Below are positions 61,301-64,000 of a DNA stretch of 64,000 nucleotides, piece by piece (the stretch's first letter is position 1; every line of letters begins with the position of its first letter). Both the position numbers and the translations under genes were made by a program. This DNA comes from Nocardioides daejeonensis. GTDB lineage: Bacteria > Actinomycetota > Actinomycetes > Propionibacteriales > Nocardioidaceae. The stretch spans positions 310,001 through 374,000 of the forward strand of contig NZ_QHKZ01000005.1 in assembly GCF_003194585.1 (NCBI RefSeq), in the 5' to 3' direction. The notes below the pieces were generated by a model. The model did no database searches. It saw only the letters and a list, made by a program, of their open reading frames with translations, and was not told where the DNA came from.

Positions 61301-62022
61301 TGCCGGCTGACGCCGTCGACGTGGCAGCGCTGACCGTGGTCCGCGGCGGTCGCCCGGTGCTGACCGACCTCGACCTGCGCGTCCCGGCCGGTCAGGTGAC
61401 CGGCCTGCTCGGTCCCTCGGGGTGTGGCAAGTCCACGTTGCTGCGCTCGATCGTCGGTGTCCAGCGGATCGGTTCTGGTCGCGTGACGGTGCTCGACCAT
61501 CCCGCCGGCAGCCGTGCCCTGCGCCGCAGCGTCGGCTACGTCACGCAGGCAGCCAGCGTGTACGACGACCTGAGTGTCGGCGAGAACCTGCGCTTCTTCG
61601 CGCGCGTGCTCGACGTGGCCGACGCCGAGGTCGGGCGGGTGCTGGAGGTCGTCGACCTCTCCGACCGGCGCGACCAGGTGGTCGGTGCGCTGAGCGGCGG
61701 CCAGCGCTCGCGGGTGAGCCTCGCGGTGGCTCTGCTCGGCTCGCCTCCGCTGCTGGTCCTCGACGAGCCAACGGTCGGGCTCGATCCGGTGCTCCGGGCC
61801 ACACTCTGGTCCCTCTTCCACGACCTGGCCGACGCCGGCACCACCGTCCTCGTCTCCAGCCACGTGATGGACGAGGCCGAGCGCTGTGACCGCCTGCTGC
61901 TGATGCGTGAGGGCGCGATCATCGCGGACGACACCCCGGGCGCGATCAAGGAGCGTGCCGGGGTCGATGACGTCGAATCGGCGTTCCTTGCCCTGGTGGC
62001 GGACGCGGAGGGTCCTCGATGA
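61300..62022 (+). CDS. ABC transporter ATP-binding protein
   Basis: The product is 240 residues from ATG 61300 (one-base overlap). Walker A is GPSGCGKST at 38-46, the signature is LSGGQRSR and Walker B is LLVLDEPTVGLD. It has the DrrA/ABC-2 exporter pattern, with HVMDEAERCDRLLLMREGAI. It works with the permease that follows (ATGA overlap). The cargo is not known. Confidence 0.92.
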   Translation: MPADAVDVAALTVVRGGRPVLTDLDLRVPAGQVTGLLGPSGCGKSTLLRSIVGVQRIGSGRVTVLDHPAGSRALRRSVGYVTQAASVYDDLSVGENLRFFARVLDVADAEVGRVLEVVDLSDRRDQVVGALSGGQRSRVSLAVALLGSPPLLVLDEPTVGLDPVLRATLWSLFHDLADAGTTVLVSSHVMDEAERCDRLLLMREGAIIADDTPGAIKERAGVDDVESAFLALVADAEGPR

Positions 62023-62756
62023 CGCCCCGGATCACCCTGGCGGTGGCGGCGCGGGTGCTGCGGCAGCTGCGTCGGGACCGTCGTACGTCGGCGATGCTGC
62101 TGGCCGTTCCGTGTGTGTTGATCACGCTGCTGTGGTGGATGTTCCGCGACCTGCCAGCCGACCGGTTCGACCAGTTCGGACCGGGCCTGCTCGCGATGTT
62201 TCCCTTCATCGTGATGTTCCTGGTCACGAGCGTCACCACGCTGCGCGAACGCAGCAGCGGGACCCTTGAGCGGCTCCTGTCGATGCCACTCGGCAAGGGC
62301 GACTTCCTCGGCGGGTACGCCGTCGCCTTCGGCCTGGTCGCGGTCCTGCAGTCCGTGCTGGCCGTCGGCATCAGTGTCGGGCTGCTCGGGTTGGAGGTGC
62401 AGGGCCCGGTGTGGTTGCTGACCGTGGTCGCGGTCGTCGACGCCCTGCTCGGCACCGCCCTCGGACTGTTGGTGAGCGCTTTCGCCCGTACCGAGTTCCA
62501 GGCGGTCCAGTTCATGCCGGCCGTGGTGATCCCGCAGATCCTGCTCTGCGGCCTGTTCGTGCCCCGGGCGGCGCTGCCGGACGTGCTCGGCGCGGTCAGC
62601 GACGTGCTGCCGCTCTCCTACGCGATGGACGCGATGAGCACGTTGGTCCGCACCAGCGACACGGCCGAGGTCTGGTCCGATCTCGCCGCGGTGCTGGCCT
62701 TCACGATGGCGGGCCTCCTGCTCGGCGCCGCCACGCTGCGCCGTCGTACCCCCTGA
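62019..62756 (+). CDS. ABC-2 type transporter permease
   Basis: The product is 245 residues with about six helices: 24-42, 56-74, 98-125, 133-155, 168-190 and 222-240. The short basic N-terminus and the RERSSGTLERLLSMPLGKGDFLGGY loop are typical of ABC-2 exporters. Overlap to the ATPase gene implies one transcript. Confidence 0.9.
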   Translation: MTPRITLAVAARVLRQLRRDRRTSAMLLAVPCVLITLLWWMFRDLPADRFDQFGPGLLAMFPFIVMFLVTSVTTLRERSSGTLERLLSMPLGKGDFLGGYAVAFGLVAVLQSVLAVGISVGLLGLEVQGPVWLLTVVAVVDALLGTALGLLVSAFARTEFQAVQFMPAVVIPQILLCGLFVPRAALPDVLGAVSDVLPLSYAMDAMSTLVRTSDTAEVWSDLAAVLAFTMAGLLLGAATLRRRTP

Positions 62757-62860
62757 CGGCGTGCGGCTGATGCCGAGGTGTGGGACGGCGTACCTCTCGG
62801 CCTGGGGTGAGACGATGCGTGGGTAAGCAGAGACGAAGCACTGGACGAAGTAGGAGCCTC

Positions 62861-63664
62861 ATGAGTCTGACCGCGATCATCGGTGCCGGCGTGATGGGCG
62901 AGACCTTGCTCTCCGGCCTGATCCGCGCCGGGCGTCCGGCCGACACCCTGCTGGTGGGGGAGAAGCGCGCCGAGCGTGCCGCCGAGCTCGAGGGCCGGTA
63001 CGGCGTCGCGGTCGTCGACAATCTGACCGCGGCCACGCGCGCCGACACCGTCGCGCTGGTGGTGAAGCCGCAGGACATGGGCTCCGTGCTCGCTGAGATC
63101 GCGCCGGTGCTCCGGCCCGGGCAGGTGCTCGTCTCGCTGGCCGCCGGCATCACCACCGCGTTCATGGAGCGGCACGTGCCCGCGGGTGTCGCGGTGGTAC
63201 GGGTGATGCCCAACACGCCTGCCCTGGTCGACGCCGGAATGGCCGCGATCTCCCCCGGCTCGCACTGCAGCGAGGCGCACCTCGACGAGGCCGAGTCCCT
63301 GCTCTCGGCCACCGGCAAGGTGCTGCGTGTTCCGGAGTCGCAGATGGATGCGGTGACCGCGATCTCCGGCTCCGGCCCGGCGTACCTCTTCTACGTGGTC
63401 GAGTCGATGATCGAGGCCGGGGTGCACCTCGGCCTGCCGCGGTCCACGGCCACCGATCTCGTCGTGCAGACGGTCGTGGGCAGTGGCCGGATGCTCCAGG
63501 AGACCGGCACCCACCCGACCGTGCTCCGCGAGCAGGTGACCTCGCCGGCCGGCACCACGGCGGCGGCGCTGCGCGAGCTCGAGGTGCACGGTGTCCGGGC
63601 CGCCTTCCTTGCCGCGATGGAGGCCGCCCGGAACCGCTCGCAGGCGCTCGCCGGCGACTCCTGA
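62861..63664 (+). CDS. proC: pyrroline-5-carboxylate reductase
   Basis: The product is 267 residues from ATG 62861 (AGGAG six bases upstream). The NAD(P) fold starts IIGAGVMGETLLSGL. Characteristic features are VRVMPNTPALVDAGM and the active-site segment AISGSGPAYLFYVVE, then LVVQTVVGSGRMLQETGTHPTVLREQVTSPAGTTAAAL. It performs the last step of proline synthesis. Position matches mycobacterial proC (Rv0500). Confidence 0.94.
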   Translation: MSLTAIIGAGVMGETLLSGLIRAGRPADTLLVGEKRAERAAELEGRYGVAVVDNLTAATRADTVALVVKPQDMGSVLAEIAPVLRPGQVLVSLAAGITTAFMERHVPAGVAVVRVMPNTPALVDAGMAAISPGSHCSEAHLDEAESLLSATGKVLRVPESQMDAVTAISGSGPAYLFYVVESMIEAGVHLGLPRSTATDLVVQTVVGSGRMLQETGTHPTVLREQVTSPAGTTAAALRELEVHGVRAAFLAAMEAARNRSQALAGDS

Positions 63665-63766
63665 ACACGGCCGGCGAGGGTTATCGACCGGGTGAAAGCA
63701 ATCCGACACGCCGGGAATCTCGGACAAATCTTCCGTCCACCCTTCCCCACCAGTCACATCAGGCTC

Positions 63767-63772
63767 TATTCT
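63767..63772 (+). promoter_or_regulatory. candidate -10 element of the BldC-like gene
   Basis: TATTCT lies 66 bases before ATG 63838. The rest of 63665-63837 shows no hairpin terminator for proC. Confidence 0.4.
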
Positions 63773-63837
63773 CACGACCACGAGGCACGTGGAAACCGGT
63801 GGGGAAGCCGGTGCGTGTCTCACGAAAGTGGTGTTCC

Positions 63838-64000
63838 ATGGCCGGTTCCGGTGACAACATCTCCGAGGCGAAGTTCCTGACGATCGCCGAGGTCGCTGCG
63901 CAGATGCGCGTCTCCAAGATGACCGTCTACCGCCTGGTGCATAGCGGGGAGCTGCCGGCCGTCCGGGTCGGGCGCTCCTTCCGGGTCACCGAGCGCGACG
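63838..64000 (+). CDS. BldC/excisionase-family small DNA-binding protein, 3' truncated
   Basis: The frame runs off the window after 54 residues. It starts MAGSGDNISEAKFLTIAEVAA, then the MerR-like winged helix FLTIAEVAAQMRVSKMTVYRLV and GELPAVRVGRSFRVTE. This matches the short actinobacterial regulators BldC/Rv0500A, which are about 70 residues long and act on development genes. It follows proC just as Rv0500A follows Rv0500. Confidence 0.85.
   Translation, partial: MAGSGDNISEAKFLTIAEVAAQMRVSKMTVYRLVHSGELPAVRVGRSFRVTERD

Overview
The window is high-GC DNA from an actinobacterium. The evidence is an Mce operon, an ESX (type VII secretion) locus with WXG100 proteins, a DnaX-YbaB-RecR-DUF5063-LysC-Asd run, a small SRP RNA, and a block matching the mycobacterial Rv0495c-Rv0496-Rv0498-proC-Rv0500A order. 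TANNNT promoters that appear to start leaderless mRNAs are common. The overall style suggests a soil actinobacterium of the Nocardioides/Nocardioidaceae type; this is an inference, since no 16S gene is present.

Region 1 (1-10.2 kb) is the distal part of an Mce lipid-importer operon: five MCE-domain proteins (the first cut by the window edge), an MmpL/RND-type pump, a membrane-anchored parvulin-like isomerase and a two-helix membrane protein. Most junctions overlap by a few bases and the run ends in a perfect hairpin. Region 2 (10.2-20.3 kb) is a second tightly coupled operon: biotin-dependent acyl-CoA carboxylase beta and alpha, two crotonases, a DinB/MDMPI-like metal protein (TIGR03084 type) and an AtuA-family protein. 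A double-TetR regulator and a nitronate-monooxygenase-like flavoprotein follow, divergently. The set resembles the Pseudomonas atu (acyclic terpene) cluster. Region 3 (20.3-23.8 kb) has two Mce-associated membrane proteins facing away from a tandem pair of GAF-LuxR regulators. Regions 1-3 plausibly form an uptake-plus-catabolism module for a branched lipid or isoprenoid acid.

Region 4 (23.8-33 kb) is mixed: an exported protein with a collagen-like patch, an aminotransferase, a small repeat array, a 3-ketosteroid-dehydrogenase-like flavoprotein behind a near-ideal KstR-type palindrome, a K+/H+ antiporter, a LytR_C protein, a VapB-like small protein, a HerA-like ATPase, a SnoaL-like protein and an unassigned seven-helix membrane protein.

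Region 5 (33-46.1 kb) is an ESX locus: eccC on the minus strand, then eccD-like, two WXG100 genes, a helical small protein, an EspB/PPE-like protein, a second eccD, eccB and mycP on the plus strand, with an antisense lipoprotein gene inside. No EccE is seen. Region 6 (46.1-49.6 kb) carries the SRP RNA, tRNA-Ser(GGA), a TetR regulator with a clear operator ahead of an amine-oxidase-like flavoprotein, and a lipoprotein.

Region 7 (49.6-56 kb) is core: dnaX, ybaB-like, recR, DUF5063-like, lysC (with an internal beta-subunit start) and asd, whose first codons contain a dispersed-repeat sequence. Region 8 (56-64 kb) has an acidic membrane protein, a methyltransferase, a glyoxalase-like protein, a Cys-rich Rv0495c-like protein, a Ppx/GppA phosphatase, a sugar-phosphate-isomerase-like protein, an ABC exporter pair, proC and the start of a BldC/excisionase-like regulator cut by the window end.
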